From Aquirufa beregesia (lineage in GTDB: Bacteria; Bacteroidota; Bacteroidia; Cytophagales; Spirosomataceae): 64,000 bases of DNA. The notes below the pieces were generated by a model. It was not told the DNA's origin. It ran no database searches and worked only from the letters and a program-made list of their open reading frames with translations. Positions 44,235-53,885 of the stretch are shown piece by piece (the stretch's first letter is position 1; each line of letters starts with the position of its first letter). The stretch covers positions 310,001-374,000 of the forward strand of contig NZ_SEWW01000001.1 of assembly GCF_011090385.1 (NCBI RefSeq). Direction: 5' to 3'. The position numbers and the translations under genes are program-made.

Positions 44235-45533
44235 TTGACCATTAAGCAAATCACCTTGGTTAAAAATGCGATAGGAATATTGATATTCTGGATTGCTCCT
44301 CCATTAATTTATTTTTTTAAAGAAAAGTTGGGCTTCGGTGGAGGTTCTGTATTCACTGGTGTGGTTTACGTTTCAGGTTTAGTTTTGATGCTAAATCATT
44401 TTCATGCCAAAGTAGGGCATAAACCCAATACATTTCTTTTATTATTAGGTGGTACATTTTTTAGTGTAGCCATGATTTATTTCTTTTTGATGAATAAAGA
44501 AATGACCATGTTCAACACGGATCTGATCAACTTCGCCTTAATTTTTGGCTTTTTCTTTTCCTTATTACGTGTAGATAACCAAGTTCAAAAATACTTACCT
44601 GTTTTAATCCTAATAGTCACCTTTTTAACCAGTTGTGCTTTAATATACTCAGTGGCTACAAACCCTAATTATGTATTTGGAACTAGAGCTACTGTTCAGT
44701 ATACCAGTAAGACCACAGAGAATTTTACAGGCAATCCTTACATCTATAGTAGAAATGGTTTAGCTGGCTTCTTAATATCATTTTTAATCATCAATAGGAG
44801 CTGGGATTCCATCAAGGTACCTCATGTTTATTTGACTCGTTTTTTAGCACATATTAATGTATGGTTTAGCCTTATTGTAATTATATTAACTCAAACAAGA
44901 GCTACTATTTTAACCTTATTAATGGCATTGCCATGTATTCTATTTTTCATGGTACCAGTGAAGAACATTTTCACCAACATCAAAAAACAATCCTATATTT
45001 TTTACGTATTGGTTATTGTAAATTTATATTATTTCGCGACCAAGCTGAGAATTATTGAATTAATAGACTCTTATTATAATTCATTTTTCAACCTTTTTAT
45101 TAGAGCTATGAGCACAGGGGTTACCTTGGGTAAAAGTTCTGAGGTAGATGAATCAGCCATGGGGCGGGTAAATAATATTAATTACATAAAACAGTTGTGG
45201 AATACGAGTAAGATTGATTTCGTTTTTGGGCATGGATATCGCTATCGATATATTGATATACCGATGTTGGAATCATTGGTTAATTTTGGTGTTTTCGGTT
45301 TTATCTTATTTGCTGGATTTCATATCACCTTTTTATATTTTGCCTACCGCTGCTTTAAATCGAATACCATCTTTCAAAATTTTATTGGCCTATTCTATTT
45401 AAATACCTTTGTAGGGATGTTTACTTCAGGTAGACCTATGGATTTTGCTTATTGGGTTTCCTTCTTAATATTTATCCGGTTCATGAACGTGGAAATGGTA
45501 ATGGATAAAAATGAACTAGAAAAATCAATTTAG
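44235..45533 (+). CDS. O-antigen polymerase/ligase-like membrane protein (Wzy/WaaL type)
   Basis: 432 residues, about 10 membrane segments with a larger loop around residues 275-340, as in Wzy/WaaL proteins. The segment GNPYIYSRNGLAGFLISF followed by LTQTRATILTLL matches the common R-x-G/TRAT-type pattern of the O-antigen ligase domain. It would polymerise or attach polysaccharide repeat units in the periplasm. The start is TTG at 44235: an in-frame TAG lies 15 bases upstream and the next ATG would remove the first membrane helix. It lies just after tRNA-Arg. Confidence 0.72.
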   Translation: MTIKQITLVKNAIGILIFWIAPPLIYFFKEKLGFGGGSVFTGVVYVSGLVLMLNHFHAKVGHKPNTFLLLLGGTFFSVAMIYFFLMNKEMTMFNTDLINFALIFGFFFSLLRVDNQVQKYLPVLILIVTFLTSCALIYSVATNPNYVFGTRATVQYTSKTTENFTGNPYIYSRNGLAGFLISFLIINRSWDSIKVPHVYLTRFLAHINVWFSLIVIILTQTRATILTLLMALPCILFFMVPVKNIFTNIKKQSYIFYVLVIVNLYYFATKLRIIELIDSYYNSFFNLFIRAMSTGVTLGKSSEVDESAMGRVNNINYIKQLWNTSKIDFVFGHGYRYRYIDIPMLESLVNFGVFGFILFAGFHITFLYFAYRCFKSNTIFQNFIGLFYLNTFVGMFTSGRPMDFAYWVSFLIFIRFMNVEMVMDKNELEKSI

Positions 45534-45566
45534 AGCAGTCGATTGACTTCATCTTTATTTGTTACT

Positions 45567-46754
45567 ATGTCTACTCAGAAAAGAGTTTTGCAAGTTTCTC
45601 CAGCTTATTATCCTGCTATTTCTATAGGTGGACCTATTTTTACTAATTTAACCTTTTCCAAAGCTTTAGAAGACATTGGATGTCATGTAGAAGTACTTAG
45701 CACAACCCAAGGTTTAAGTAAAGATCAAATTGAACAATTACCATCAACACAACCTTCTACTACAGAATTTTCTTATCCTATTTGGCGATTTCCCTATTAT
45801 GGCTATTCAAATTATACTTTCTCTCCGGGTTTGTTTATTTGGTTATGTAGAAATGTTCAAAAATTTGATTTAGTCGTATTGCAAGCTGTATGGAATTTCC
45901 CCATTATGGCCGCCTATTTAGCATGCAAATGGCATAAGATTCCCTATGTCATCATACCGCACGGGAGTTTATACGATGAAACATTTCATTTGAAATCCTC
46001 GAGATTTAAAAAGGTCTTTTTAAGTCTATATGTCAAAAAGATGTTAATTATGGCTCAGCAAGTCATTTTTTCTACCAAGGATGAAGCATTGAAAGTTCGA
46101 AATTTTTTATCTATTCCTATTCGCTCCAATATAATACCCAACATCGTCGATGTACAAAAATTTGAAATACTCCCAACCAAAGGGACTTTTCGACAAAAAT
46201 TTGCTATCTCAACAGAGCGTTTAATTTTAACACATTTTGGACGGGTGACAATTAAAAAAGGGATAAATTATGTACTGGAGATCTTACCTAATTTAGTTCA
46301 GCGATATCCTAACGTACTTTATGTCATCGCTGGATCAGAGGAAGATAACTACCTAGATGAGCTTAGATCCATGATTAAAAAAAAGAATTTAGAGCAACAC
46401 GTTATTTTTACTGGTCTACTTCCTTCTAATGAGGGTATTGAATTATTGGTGGATACTGATGTATTCGTTTTACCTTCTTTATCTGAGAACTTTGGAATGT
46501 CAGTGGTGGAAGCCATGTTATGTGAAATTCCCGTTGTAATTTCAGAGCACGTAGGTATAGCTTTAGATTTAAAAGAAGAAAATTGTGCCTGTGTTATTCA
46601 ACTAAATAATTCATCTTTAGAAAAGGCAGTATTGGAGTTAATTGAAAATCCATCAAAGAGGATTTCATTAGGGAAAAAGGGGAAAGTATTTGTCAAACAA
46701 AATTATTCTTACAAAGCAGTAGAGAAACAATTAGCCCAATTAATTCATGGCTAA
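45567..46754 (+). CDS. Glycosyltransferase, GT4-like
   Basis: 395 residues from the ATG at 45567; a TTG at 45543 gives 8 more residues and is less likely. GT-B fold: N-terminal domain with VSPAYYPAISIGGPIFTN and the IIPHGSLYDE loop; C-terminal domain with GRVTIKKGINYVLEILPNL and the nucleotide-sugar motif SENFGMSVVEAMLCEIPVV. It transfers a sugar during surface-polysaccharide synthesis. It starts 33 bases after the polymerase. The last 15 bases overlap the convergent glycosyltransferase gene. Confidence 0.85.
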   Translation: MSTQKRVLQVSPAYYPAISIGGPIFTNLTFSKALEDIGCHVEVLSTTQGLSKDQIEQLPSTQPSTTEFSYPIWRFPYYGYSNYTFSPGLFIWLCRNVQKFDLVVLQAVWNFPIMAAYLACKWHKIPYVIIPHGSLYDETFHLKSSRFKKVFLSLYVKKMLIMAQQVIFSTKDEALKVRNFLSIPIRSNIIPNIVDVQKFEILPTKGTFRQKFAISTERLILTHFGRVTIKKGINYVLEILPNLVQRYPNVLYVIAGSEEDNYLDELRSMIKKKNLEQHVIFTGLLPSNEGIELLVDTDVFVLPSLSENFGMSVVEAMLCEIPVVISEHVGIALDLKEENCACVIQLNNSSLEKAVLELIENPSKRISLGKKGKVFVKQNYSYKAVEKQLAQLIHG

Positions 46755-47879
46755 TTTTCTAAACCCTTGATACATTTCATTAGCTAATTTTTCGACACCA
46801 AAAATGTGGGAGTTTCTTTTTGAATTATCAGCGTAATATTCAGATTTTTCTGGTAAATCCTTCAAAAAATGTTTGATTCTATTTCGTTCATTTAAATCAG
46901 ACAATTGTTTGACAACAAGGCCATTATATCCATTCACAATCAAATCATTCGCACAACCACAAGCTTCCGTACAAATAACGGGCTTGCCTAATTCTTGAGC
47001 CTCATTTGCCACCATACCCCATGTTTCCGCTGTAGAGACCAAGACCAAACAGGTAGCATGTTGATAAAGATTAGCTAAATCAGACCAGGCAACGGTACCT
47101 AATAAATGTACGTTGGAAATTTGCTCTTGTTGAATTTTTTCCTGTAAATCCACATACAAAGGACCATTTCCCGCCATTTTTAATGTATAAGGCAGCTCCT
47201 TCATTAAATCGATTAGTTCAAATAAATTTTTCTCTTCTGATAATCTGCCTACATACAGTAAATATGGATCAACATGTTGTTCTGTTAGGCTTGGACTACT
47301 GGCAGCAAATTGTTGTTTAAATTTTACCTTATCGAATGAATTTAAAAAGGAAAGTATCTTCTTTTTAGCGATACCTGCGCGGAATAAAAACTGGTTGGAA
47401 TTTAATCCATAACTAAAAAAACCATCTGTCAATTTGAAAATGGCCGATTTCAAGATAGATTTAATAAGATGTGTCAAGCCATTTTGTTTTTCGGATTGAT
47501 TTCTTACCGATTCAATCGTCATGACAGTTTTAATACCTAAAATCTTACAAAGTAGTAAAACAGGGAGGGCAGCTGGTTCTGCATATCCTGTAAAGTTGAT
47601 CACATCAGGTTTATAGTGTAGTATTACTTTAACCCATTCAAATCCTACTTTCCAAGCAGGTATTTGTTGTAATGGTTGGGTGCTCAATAATTTAACAGGA
47701 AAACGATAAGGATAGGTAGAAAGGTCAAAATCGACTAAATCTTCTCGACCCGCCTCAGTGATGGTCGTTTCTACTACTACTAATTCATCTTGATTATCCT
47801 GGCAGATTTGAGCCACTTTTTCAAAAACCACTGACTTGTATTGCGACCATAAAAGGTTATGGAAAATAAGAATTCTCAT
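46740..47879 (-). CDS. Glycosyltransferase family 4 protein
   Basis: 379 residues, GT-B fold. C-terminal domain with LLYVGRLSEEKNLFELIDLM and the motif AETWGMVANEAQELGKPVICTE, which includes the E-x7-E acidic pair of GT4. No signal peptide. It is on the opposite strand from its neighbours and has its own divergent upstream region with two palindromes. Donor and acceptor sugars are not known. Confidence 0.86.
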   Translation of the reverse strand: MRILIFHNLLWSQYKSVVFEKVAQICQDNQDELVVVETTITEAGREDLVDFDLSTYPYRFPVKLLSTQPLQQIPAWKVGFEWVKVILHYKPDVINFTGYAEPAALPVLLLCKILGIKTVMTIESVRNQSEKQNGLTHLIKSILKSAIFKLTDGFFSYGLNSNQFLFRAGIAKKKILSFLNSFDKVKFKQQFAASSPSLTEQHVDPYLLYVGRLSEEKNLFELIDLMKELPYTLKMAGNGPLYVDLQEKIQQEQISNVHLLGTVAWSDLANLYQHATCLVLVSTAETWGMVANEAQELGKPVICTEACGCANDLIVNGYNGLVVKQLSDLNERNRIKHFLKDLPEKSEYYADNSKRNSHIFGVEKLANEMYQGFRKLAMN

Positions 47880-47907
47880 AGGCTAAATATCAAGAACAAA
47901 ACTAATC

Positions 47908-47961
47908 CCTTTTTTAAAAAAGGCAATAAATAGCGATGCATTATTACATATGGATATCCAT
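47908..47961. repeat. Two palindromes between divergent glycosyltransferase genes
   Basis: CCTTTTTTAAAAAAGG (47908-47923) and ATGGATATCCAT (47950-47961) are perfect palindromes without loops in the 203-base gap. They could be protein-binding sites, but short AT-rich palindromes also arise by chance. Nothing else is seen in the gap. Confidence 0.3.
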
Positions 47962-48082
47962 AAATTCTTAATTGAATTATCCGTATCATAATTCTCAATT
48001 TTATATCTTAAATTGCGTTATTATGAGGGGTAATGAATAGTTTTTTCTGATTCTCTTCCTTGGACATTGAATGAATTAACAT

Positions 48083-48967
48083 TTGAAAAAGACAATCAGT
48101 ATTTTATTGCTAACCTATAATGAAGAAATTCATTTGGAAAGATGCATTAAGAATGCACAAAAATTGAGCGAGCAAATATTTATTTTTGATTCATTTTCAA
48201 CAGATAATACATTGGAAATTGCAGCCAAGTATAACATACCTGTTGTTCAACATAAATTCATTCACCATGCCAACCAAATTAATCAAGCTTTGGAGGTTTA
48301 TCCATTTGAAACAGATTACATTATTCGTGTTGATTGTGATGAACTTTTAAGTGATGCTTTAATCGATGAAATAAAGGAATGTTTGAATAACGAAGCACTT
48401 AAAGCGATCAATGGCTTTTATATGCAAAGAAAAGTTTTCTTCATGGGTGGAATCATCCACTATGGTATGACGAATCCAATTTGGTTATTACGTATATGGA
48501 AAAGGGGAGAAGGGAAATGTGATGATAAATGGATGGATGAAAAAATAGTTCTACAAGAGCCCTCAACTTATAACTTAAAGAATTTGATTATTGATCATAA
48601 TTTGAACAATCTAACATGGTGGACACAAAAGCATAATTTATATGCGAGTAGAGAGTCCATAGAAGTATTAAAACATCGGTATTTTCAAGCTGGCGAGATT
48701 ACAGATAATCTACCATTTAAGGACCTTATTGTTCACTTTCTAAAATCATTTTACAACAAAAGTCCTATTTTTGTACGAGCGATACTTTTGTTTCATTATT
48801 CCTATTTCTTTCGATTGGGAATTTTAGATGGATTGCGTGGATTAATGTGGAATGTACTACAAGTATTTTGGTATCGTTTTTTAGTGGATGCCAAAGTATA
48901 TGAGTTCGAAAATTCGCACAATTTTGATAAAAATAAAATTAAAGACGCATTAAAAGAAATCCTTTGA
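48083..48967 (+). CDS. Glycosyltransferase family 2 protein
   Basis: 294 residues, GT-A fold. N-terminal ISILLLTYNEEIHLERCIKN, IFIFDSFSTDNTLEIAAKY and the acidic metal-binding segment YIIRVDCDELLSD. This pattern matches the KdtX/WaaE-like GT2 group. The C-terminus carries a hydrophobic, membrane-associated helix. The start is TTG at 48083; the only nearby ATG (48071) runs into a stop after one codon. Its TGA overlaps the TTG start of the acetyltransferase gene. Confidence 0.85.
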   Translation: MKKTISILLLTYNEEIHLERCIKNAQKLSEQIFIFDSFSTDNTLEIAAKYNIPVVQHKFIHHANQINQALEVYPFETDYIIRVDCDELLSDALIDEIKECLNNEALKAINGFYMQRKVFFMGGIIHYGMTNPIWLLRIWKRGEGKCDDKWMDEKIVLQEPSTYNLKNLIIDHNLNNLTWWTQKHNLYASRESIEVLKHRYFQAGEITDNLPFKDLIVHFLKSFYNKSPIFVRAILLFHYSYFFRLGILDGLRGLMWNVLQVFWYRFLVDAKVYEFENSHNFDKNKIKDALKEIL

Positions 48968-49512
48968 AAACAGACTTAAGCACATTTACTGGAGAGGGAT
49001 CCCCTGAATTTACAGCTAAAGTAAAATATTTAGTATGGCTTCTATTTTCTAATGTATTTTTTTTGACTAATATTCCGTATCCCAATGTTCTGAAAGTTAC
49101 TATTTTACGATTTTTTGGAGCTACAATTGGTCACCATGTCGTTATTAAGCCTTGGGTAAAGATTAAGTTTCCTTGGAAATTGACATTAGGTAATTATGTT
49201 TGGTTAGGTGAAGAAGCTTGGTTAGATAATTTGTCTGAAATTAAATTGGGAAACCACGTTTGTCTCTCTCAAGGAGCTTTACTCATTACAGGTAATCATG
49301 ATTTCAAGAAATCATCTTTTGACTTGATAACCAAAGGAATAGACATTGAAGACGGTGTTTGGATTGGAGCCAAATCCACCGTTAGTGGTGGAGTGAAATT
49401 AGGGTCTCATAGTGTTTTAACCATGGGGTCATTTACGAGTAAAGATTTAGCACCTTATACCATTAATCAAGGTAATCCAGCACAAGTAGTTAAACATAGA
49501 GAAATCAACTAA
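48964..49512 (+). CDS. Colanic-acid-type acyltransferase (WcaF-like, left-handed beta helix)
   Basis: 182 residues. Hexapeptide repeats in the second half (LGNYVWLGEEAWLDNLSEI, LGNHVCLSQGALLITGNHD, IEDGVWIGAKSTVSGGV) and the terminal NQGNPAQVVKHR, as in WcaF/NodL-like O-acetyltransferases. It would acetylate a sugar of the polysaccharide. The TTG start at 48964 shares TTGA with the TGA of the preceding gene, which suggests translational coupling. Confidence 0.88.
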   Translation: MKTDLSTFTGEGSPEFTAKVKYLVWLLFSNVFFLTNIPYPNVLKVTILRFFGATIGHHVVIKPWVKIKFPWKLTLGNYVWLGEEAWLDNLSEIKLGNHVCLSQGALLITGNHDFKKSSFDLITKGIDIEDGVWIGAKSTVSGGVKLGSHSVLTMGSFTSKDLAPYTINQGNPAQVVKHREIN

Positions 49513-49517
49513 GTACA

Positions 49518-50711
49518 ATGAATGAATATTTGCAATTATTAAGTAATAAAGAGTTTCAAATCATTGTTTCCTTTATTGTATCCATTGTGGTGACAGTAAC
49601 TGCCATTCCTGTTATTATTAATATTTCGAAATTAAAGGATTTAATGGCCGAAATAGAATTGAGAAGTTCCCACGAAGAATTAACTCCTACCCTCGGAGGA
49701 GTTGCAATTTTTGCAGCTACTTTAATCAGTTATTTTATTTGGGATAATCCCAATGAAGGACATGAAATCCATTTGGCCGTAGCAGCGTTAATCATTTTAT
49801 TCTTTTTGGGAATCAAAGACGATATCTTGATTTTATCACCCAAAAAGAAATTGTTCATACAAATCGCGGCAGCTTTACTTTTAATCACCTTTGGTGATTT
49901 ACGCATTTCGACTTTCTATGGACTTTTGGGAATTAACCACATCCCTTATATCATTAGTATCGCTTTTACCTTGTTCATCATCATAGCTATTATCAATGCG
50001 ATTAATTTATTGGATGGAATTGATGGTTTAGCGGGTACTGTGGGTTTTGTGGCTTCGGCTATTTTTGCTTATTTATTTTATAGTTTAGGTTTATTTGCCC
50101 TAGCAACCTTAGCACTTTCATTAGCCGGATCTTTAGTTGGATTTTTGAGATTCAATTGGTCTACAAAAAACAAAATATTCATGGGTGATACTGGTTCCAT
50201 GATATTAGGATTCTTGCTTGCATTTTTTGCCGTTAAATATATTGTATTTAATAGTTCCTATGTCTATGACCCAAGACTAGTTAAAGATGCTCCAATCTTA
50301 ACCATCATTATCCTTTTATTGCCTTTATTTGACACGTTACGTATGTTTATCATACGCATTTCTACAGGAGTTTCTCCATTTAAAGGAGACAGAAAGCACC
50401 TACATCATGTTTTGATTGATAATGGATTTAGTCATTTTGGGGCAACCATGATTTTAATCGCATTTAATCTTACCGTGTTGGCTTTATATTCCATTATCCG
50501 TCATGAATATTCCAATCATGAAGTATTGTTTGGTCTATTATTAACCTTTTTGGTCTATTGCTATATTGCTTACTTATTATCCAAGAATATAGACACCAAT
50601 ACCGTAGATCGATTAAAATATACCAAAATAGATAAAGTCAAGAGACTTCAATTGGTAGAAGAAAAAAAGAATACTAATTTATCGAGTAACCAACCGAATA
50701 TTACGGAATAG
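49518..50711 (+). CDS. Undecaprenyl-phosphate GlcNAc-1-phosphate transferase (WecA/TagO type)
   Basis: 397 residues, about 10-11 membrane segments. Seen: the substrate loop after helix 1 (TPTLGGVAIF), LGIKDDILILSPKKKLF with the DD pair, NAINLLDGIDGLAGTVG, MGDTGSMILGFLLAF and DRKHLHHVLID, the conserved His-rich loop of WecA/TagO. It starts polysaccharide synthesis by moving sugar-1-phosphate onto undecaprenyl phosphate. It lies 5 bases after the acetyltransferase. UppP at 54.5 kb would recycle the carrier. Confidence 0.9.
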   Translation: MNEYLQLLSNKEFQIIVSFIVSIVVTVTAIPVIINISKLKDLMAEIELRSSHEELTPTLGGVAIFAATLISYFIWDNPNEGHEIHLAVAALIILFFLGIKDDILILSPKKKLFIQIAAALLLITFGDLRISTFYGLLGINHIPYIISIAFTLFIIIAIINAINLLDGIDGLAGTVGFVASAIFAYLFYSLGLFALATLALSLAGSLVGFLRFNWSTKNKIFMGDTGSMILGFLLAFFAVKYIVFNSSYVYDPRLVKDAPILTIIILLLPLFDTLRMFIIRISTGVSPFKGDRKHLHHVLIDNGFSHFGATMILIAFNLTVLALYSIIRHEYSNHEVLFGLLLTFLVYCYIAYLLSKNIDTNTVDRLKYTKIDKVKRLQLVEEKKNTNLSSNQPNITE

Positions 50712-50712
50712 C

Positions 50713-51795
50713 TTACCCCAAAAGATACGATTCCAATTTTTGACATTCCATTTGAAGATCAAAATTTAGTAAGCTATCTCGCATTTTTTTCACATTAAAC
50801 TCCTTTAACAAAATGGAATTTAGTTCCTTGGCTAAGGTTGTAGGTCTAAAATCTTGACTTAAAATCCCGTTGGCCTCATTGATTATCAAGCTAGAACCTC
50901 CAGAGTTGGTCGCTAAGACAGGAACTCCGCAGTAGATGGCCTCCATAGCTACCAAACCCATACTCTCTTCTCTGGAACACGTTATAAATACATCAGCACT
51001 CGCTAATTCTTGATAATATTCTTTTTGGCTTACATTATCTAAAAATTGAACTGCAGGATATTGACCACTCATCATTTGTCTGCGAATAACTTCGGCATAA
51101 CCATTATTGGCCCATTTCCCCAGCCAAATAAATTCATATTCGGAGGCAAGAAAGTTTTGACTAATTTCTAAGAAAAGGTCAACCCCTTTGCGATAACAGA
51201 TTGTACCCGAGGAAACAACTTTCTTTTTTTTCTTTTTTTCTTTTTTAAAATTGGTCAAACAAACATCAATCCATTCCTTATTTATTCCTGATTGTAAAAC
51301 AAAGCACGTTTTAGGGAAAATTGGTGCAAAAAAATGATAAACTAAATCGGAACAAGTAACTAGGTAATCTACTTGATCAAACAATCGTTGAGAATCCTTG
51401 ATTTCTAATTGTTCAAAATTATATAGATACTCATGAACATGTAAAAAAGTCTGAACCTTAAATTGATCTTTAAATTGCAATATAAAGGCATTTTGAATGG
51501 TATTGATGTACCATACGGAAGCTCCAAATTGTTGTTGAATTGCATGAAGTCGCTGAAGAATCACATTTTGTCCTGCATGGAATTTAACTTTATCCCAGAT
51601 CGAAAATTGTGTATCCAAATAATACACTTGAATGTGAGGGGCTAATTGATCAACTAATGCTCCGTTTCGTTCTAATAGAACTAATCCAATATCAAACTTA
51701 CTTGCATCTAATTGATGAATAATATCAAATAAGACAATCTCTGCGCCAGTACGATGTAGATTACTAGAGAAGAATAAAATTTTCTTTTTTGACAT
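50713..51795 (-). CDS. Glycosyltransferase family 4 protein with a lysine tract
   Basis: 360 residues, GT-B fold. N-terminal FFSSNLHRTGAEIVLFDII; C-terminal GTICYRKGVDLFLEI and the GT4 motif REESMGLVAMEAIYCGVPVL. Between the two domains is a Lys-rich tract (KKEKKKKKK, coded by 51225-51246) made of long runs of one base. It ends one base from the stop of the initiating transferase and is divergent from pheA. Its -7 element is half of the palindrome at 51845-51861. Confidence 0.86.
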   Translation of the reverse strand: MSKKKILFFSSNLHRTGAEIVLFDIIHQLDASKFDIGLVLLERNGALVDQLAPHIQVYYLDTQFSIWDKVKFHAGQNVILQRLHAIQQQFGASVWYINTIQNAFILQFKDQFKVQTFLHVHEYLYNFEQLEIKDSQRLFDQVDYLVTCSDLVYHFFAPIFPKTCFVLQSGINKEWIDVCLTNFKKEKKKKKKVVSSGTICYRKGVDLFLEISQNFLASEYEFIWLGKWANNGYAEVIRRQMMSGQYPAVQFLDNVSQKEYYQELASADVFITCSREESMGLVAMEAIYCGVPVLATNSGGSSLIINEANGILSQDFRPTTLAKELNSILLKEFNVKKMRDSLLNFDLQMECQKLESYLLG

Positions 51796-51844
51796 TCAAC
51801 AAAATTAAAATGAGCTAATAAGCAGAAAAACTTCGACTACTGAT

Positions 51845-51861
51845 CAAAATTAGTAATTTTG
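51845..51861. promoter_or_regulatory. Palindromic pair of -7 elements between pheA and a glycosyltransferase gene
   Basis: CAAAATTA-G-TAATTTTG is a perfect palindrome. Each arm is a TAATTTTG -7 element on its own strand, so one 17-base site could serve both divergent genes. Predicted starts are near 51868 (pheA) and 51838 (glycosyltransferase). The -33 sequences are weak on both sides. Confidence 0.5.
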
Positions 51862-51884
51862 GGTTGCATTGAAAATTATCCCGA

Positions 51885-52964
51885 ATGAAAAGCATACAAC
51901 AATTAAGAGAAAGCATTGATACCATTGACGATTCTATATTAAAATTGCTCGTAGAGCGCATGGAGTTTGTTGAAGAAATCGGTCGATTGAAAAGAGAAAA
52001 TAATACGGTTATTTACCATCCAGATAGAGAAAAAGAAATCGTCGATCGATTGGCATCTAAATACACCGGGAAATTAAGCAAAGCAGCCATTGAAGCCATT
52101 TTTTTAGAAATATTTGGTGTTTCTAGAAATTTAGAATTACCTGAAATCATATCATTCTTAGGACCAGAAGGAAGTTTTACTCATCAAGCAGCAGAAAGTA
52201 GATTTGGTGCAGTGGCGGATTATATTTCTTTACCTTCTATTCGGTCTGTTTTTGATTCTGTTGAAACAGGAAGAGCCAAGTACGGTGTTGTTCCCATTGA
52301 AAATAATCAAGAGGGGATGGTCAAGGAAACGATGGACTTATTAAATGAACGAAATTTATTCATCATATCAGAAATTATAATTCCGGTCAATTTCTGCTTA
52401 GCATCTAAAGAGAATTCCATTCATCAAATTCAAAAAATCTATTCAAAGGATATTGCATTCCAGCAATGTAAAGGCTTTTTACAAGATTACTTTAATTATA
52501 AGTCTGAAGATTTCTTTGTTCAAGTGGATTCCACTTCCAAAGCGGCCAAACTAGCTGTAGAGGATACCAAAGCTGCCGCTCTATGTTCACATATAGCTGC
52601 TAAAATATACTCGCTACCAATTCTTTTTGATAATATTCAAGATAGTGAGGCAAATCAAACACGTTTTTTCATCATTTCTAAAGTAGAGAATTTAAAGAAA
52701 ACGGATAAGGATAAAACGAGCTTAGCCATTAAATTAAAACATGATGATAAGCCAGGTGCATTATTATCTCTATTGAAAGATTTTGAAGATGTTCAAATCA
52801 ATTTATTGAAAATAGAATCGCGACCTCAAAAAGACACTCATGAGTTTAAATTTTGGTTTTTCATTGATATTGAAGGAAATAAATTAGATGAAAATGTTCA
52901 GCAAATTCTTGATAAAAGAAAAGACGAAATTATCTTCTTAGGAAGTTATATGAATCTTTGCTAA
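51885..52964 (+). CDS. pheA: Bifunctional chorismate mutase / prephenate dehydratase
   Basis: 359 residues. Domains: AroQ-type chorismate mutase (residues 1-85: LRESIDTIDDSILKLLVERM), prephenate dehydratase (about 90-270: FLGPEGSFTHQAAESRFG, YGVVPIENNQEGMVKETMDL, EANQTRFFIISK) and a C-terminal ACT domain (about 280-359: DDKPGALLSLLKDFEDVQIN, ESRPQKD) for feedback by phenylalanine. It makes phenylpyruvate from chorismate. The 3' end overlaps ribF by 27 bases. Confidence 0.95.
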   Translation: MKSIQQLRESIDTIDDSILKLLVERMEFVEEIGRLKRENNTVIYHPDREKEIVDRLASKYTGKLSKAAIEAIFLEIFGVSRNLELPEIISFLGPEGSFTHQAAESRFGAVADYISLPSIRSVFDSVETGRAKYGVVPIENNQEGMVKETMDLLNERNLFIISEIIIPVNFCLASKENSIHQIQKIYSKDIAFQQCKGFLQDYFNYKSEDFFVQVDSTSKAAKLAVEDTKAAALCSHIAAKIYSLPILFDNIQDSEANQTRFFIISKVENLKKTDKDKTSLAIKLKHDDKPGALLSLLKDFEDVQINLLKIESRPQKDTHEFKFWFFIDIEGNKLDENVQQILDKRKDEIIFLGSYMNLC

Positions 52965-53885
52965 CTGAGATTTTGTGAATTTTATATCCAAGGAAATTTG
53001 CTCGATTAATTCTTGAAGAGAATTGAATTTTTTCTCGTCTCGAATTTTTTCAAACAAGTATAATTCCACTTCTTTTTCATATATATCATCTTGAAAATCA
53101 AATAGATGTGTCTCTATGGATATATATGTATCCTGGGTAATCGTGGGTCTTTTACCTATGTTGGTTACTCCGTAATAGGGAGTTCCATCGACCTTCAAAC
53201 AACTGATATAAACGCCTAATCCAGGTATCAATTTATCGATATCTTCCAATTCAATATTGGCGGTTGGAAACCCTAATTCTCGGCCTTTATGATGACCATG
53301 TACCACTTTTCCTTGTAAAGAATAACTCCTCCCAAGCATGGTGTTAGCCTTACTGATATTCCCTTGAATAACGTATTCCTTAATCAAGGACGAGCTTATA
53401 ATTTCATTCTCTATTTTAGCTACGTCAATCGAATAGGCGTTTATTTGAGAGGAATAATGTTCATTAACAAAATCAACAGAGCCCTTTCTTTGAAACCCAA
53501 AGCGATTATCATAACCTAACACTAAATCATTTATTCCAAACTTAGCAAGCAGAATATCTTCGATAAAATTTTCAGCAGGTAAATGTGCTATATAATTATC
53601 AAATGGAATCATAAATAAATAATCTATTCCTAGTGATTCAATCCATCTAATCTTTTCCTTATCGGGGCTTAATAAACTGTTTTTTGATTCATTCTTAGAA
53701 TTAAAATAGGAGGAAGGGTGATTGCTGAATGAAATAACAACGGAGGAAATTCCTTTTTGCTTAGCAATTTTCACACATTTAGCTACTACTTTAGCATGGC
53801 CTAAATGTACACCGTCGAACATTCCAATGGTTATCACTGAACGATCAATAAAAGGTATTTCAGGAAAATTATAAAAGTATTTCAT
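52938..53885 (-). CDS. ribF: Bifunctional riboflavin kinase / FAD synthetase
   Basis: 315 residues from the ATG at 53885; longer frames run into truB. N-terminal FAD synthetase domain with GMFDGVHLGHAKVV, the LGYDNRFGFQRKGSVDF segment and SSSLIKEYV. C-terminal riboflavin kinase domain with GRELGFPTANIE, PGLGVYISCLKVDG and GVTNIGKRPT. It makes FMN and FAD. It overlaps truB by 17 bases and closes the ftsX to ribF operon. Confidence 0.95.
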   Translation of the reverse strand: MKYFYNFPEIPFIDRSVITIGMFDGVHLGHAKVVAKCVKIAKQKGISSVVISFSNHPSSYFNSKNESKNSLLSPDKEKIRWIESLGIDYLFMIPFDNYIAHLPAENFIEDILLAKFGINDLVLGYDNRFGFQRKGSVDFVNEHYSSQINAYSIDVAKIENEIISSSLIKEYVIQGNISKANTMLGRSYSLQGKVVHGHHKGRELGFPTANIELEDIDKLIPGLGVYISCLKVDGTPYYGVTNIGKRPTITQDTYISIETHLFDFQDDIYEKEVELYLFEKIRDEKKFNSLQELIEQISLDIKFTKSQLAKIHITS

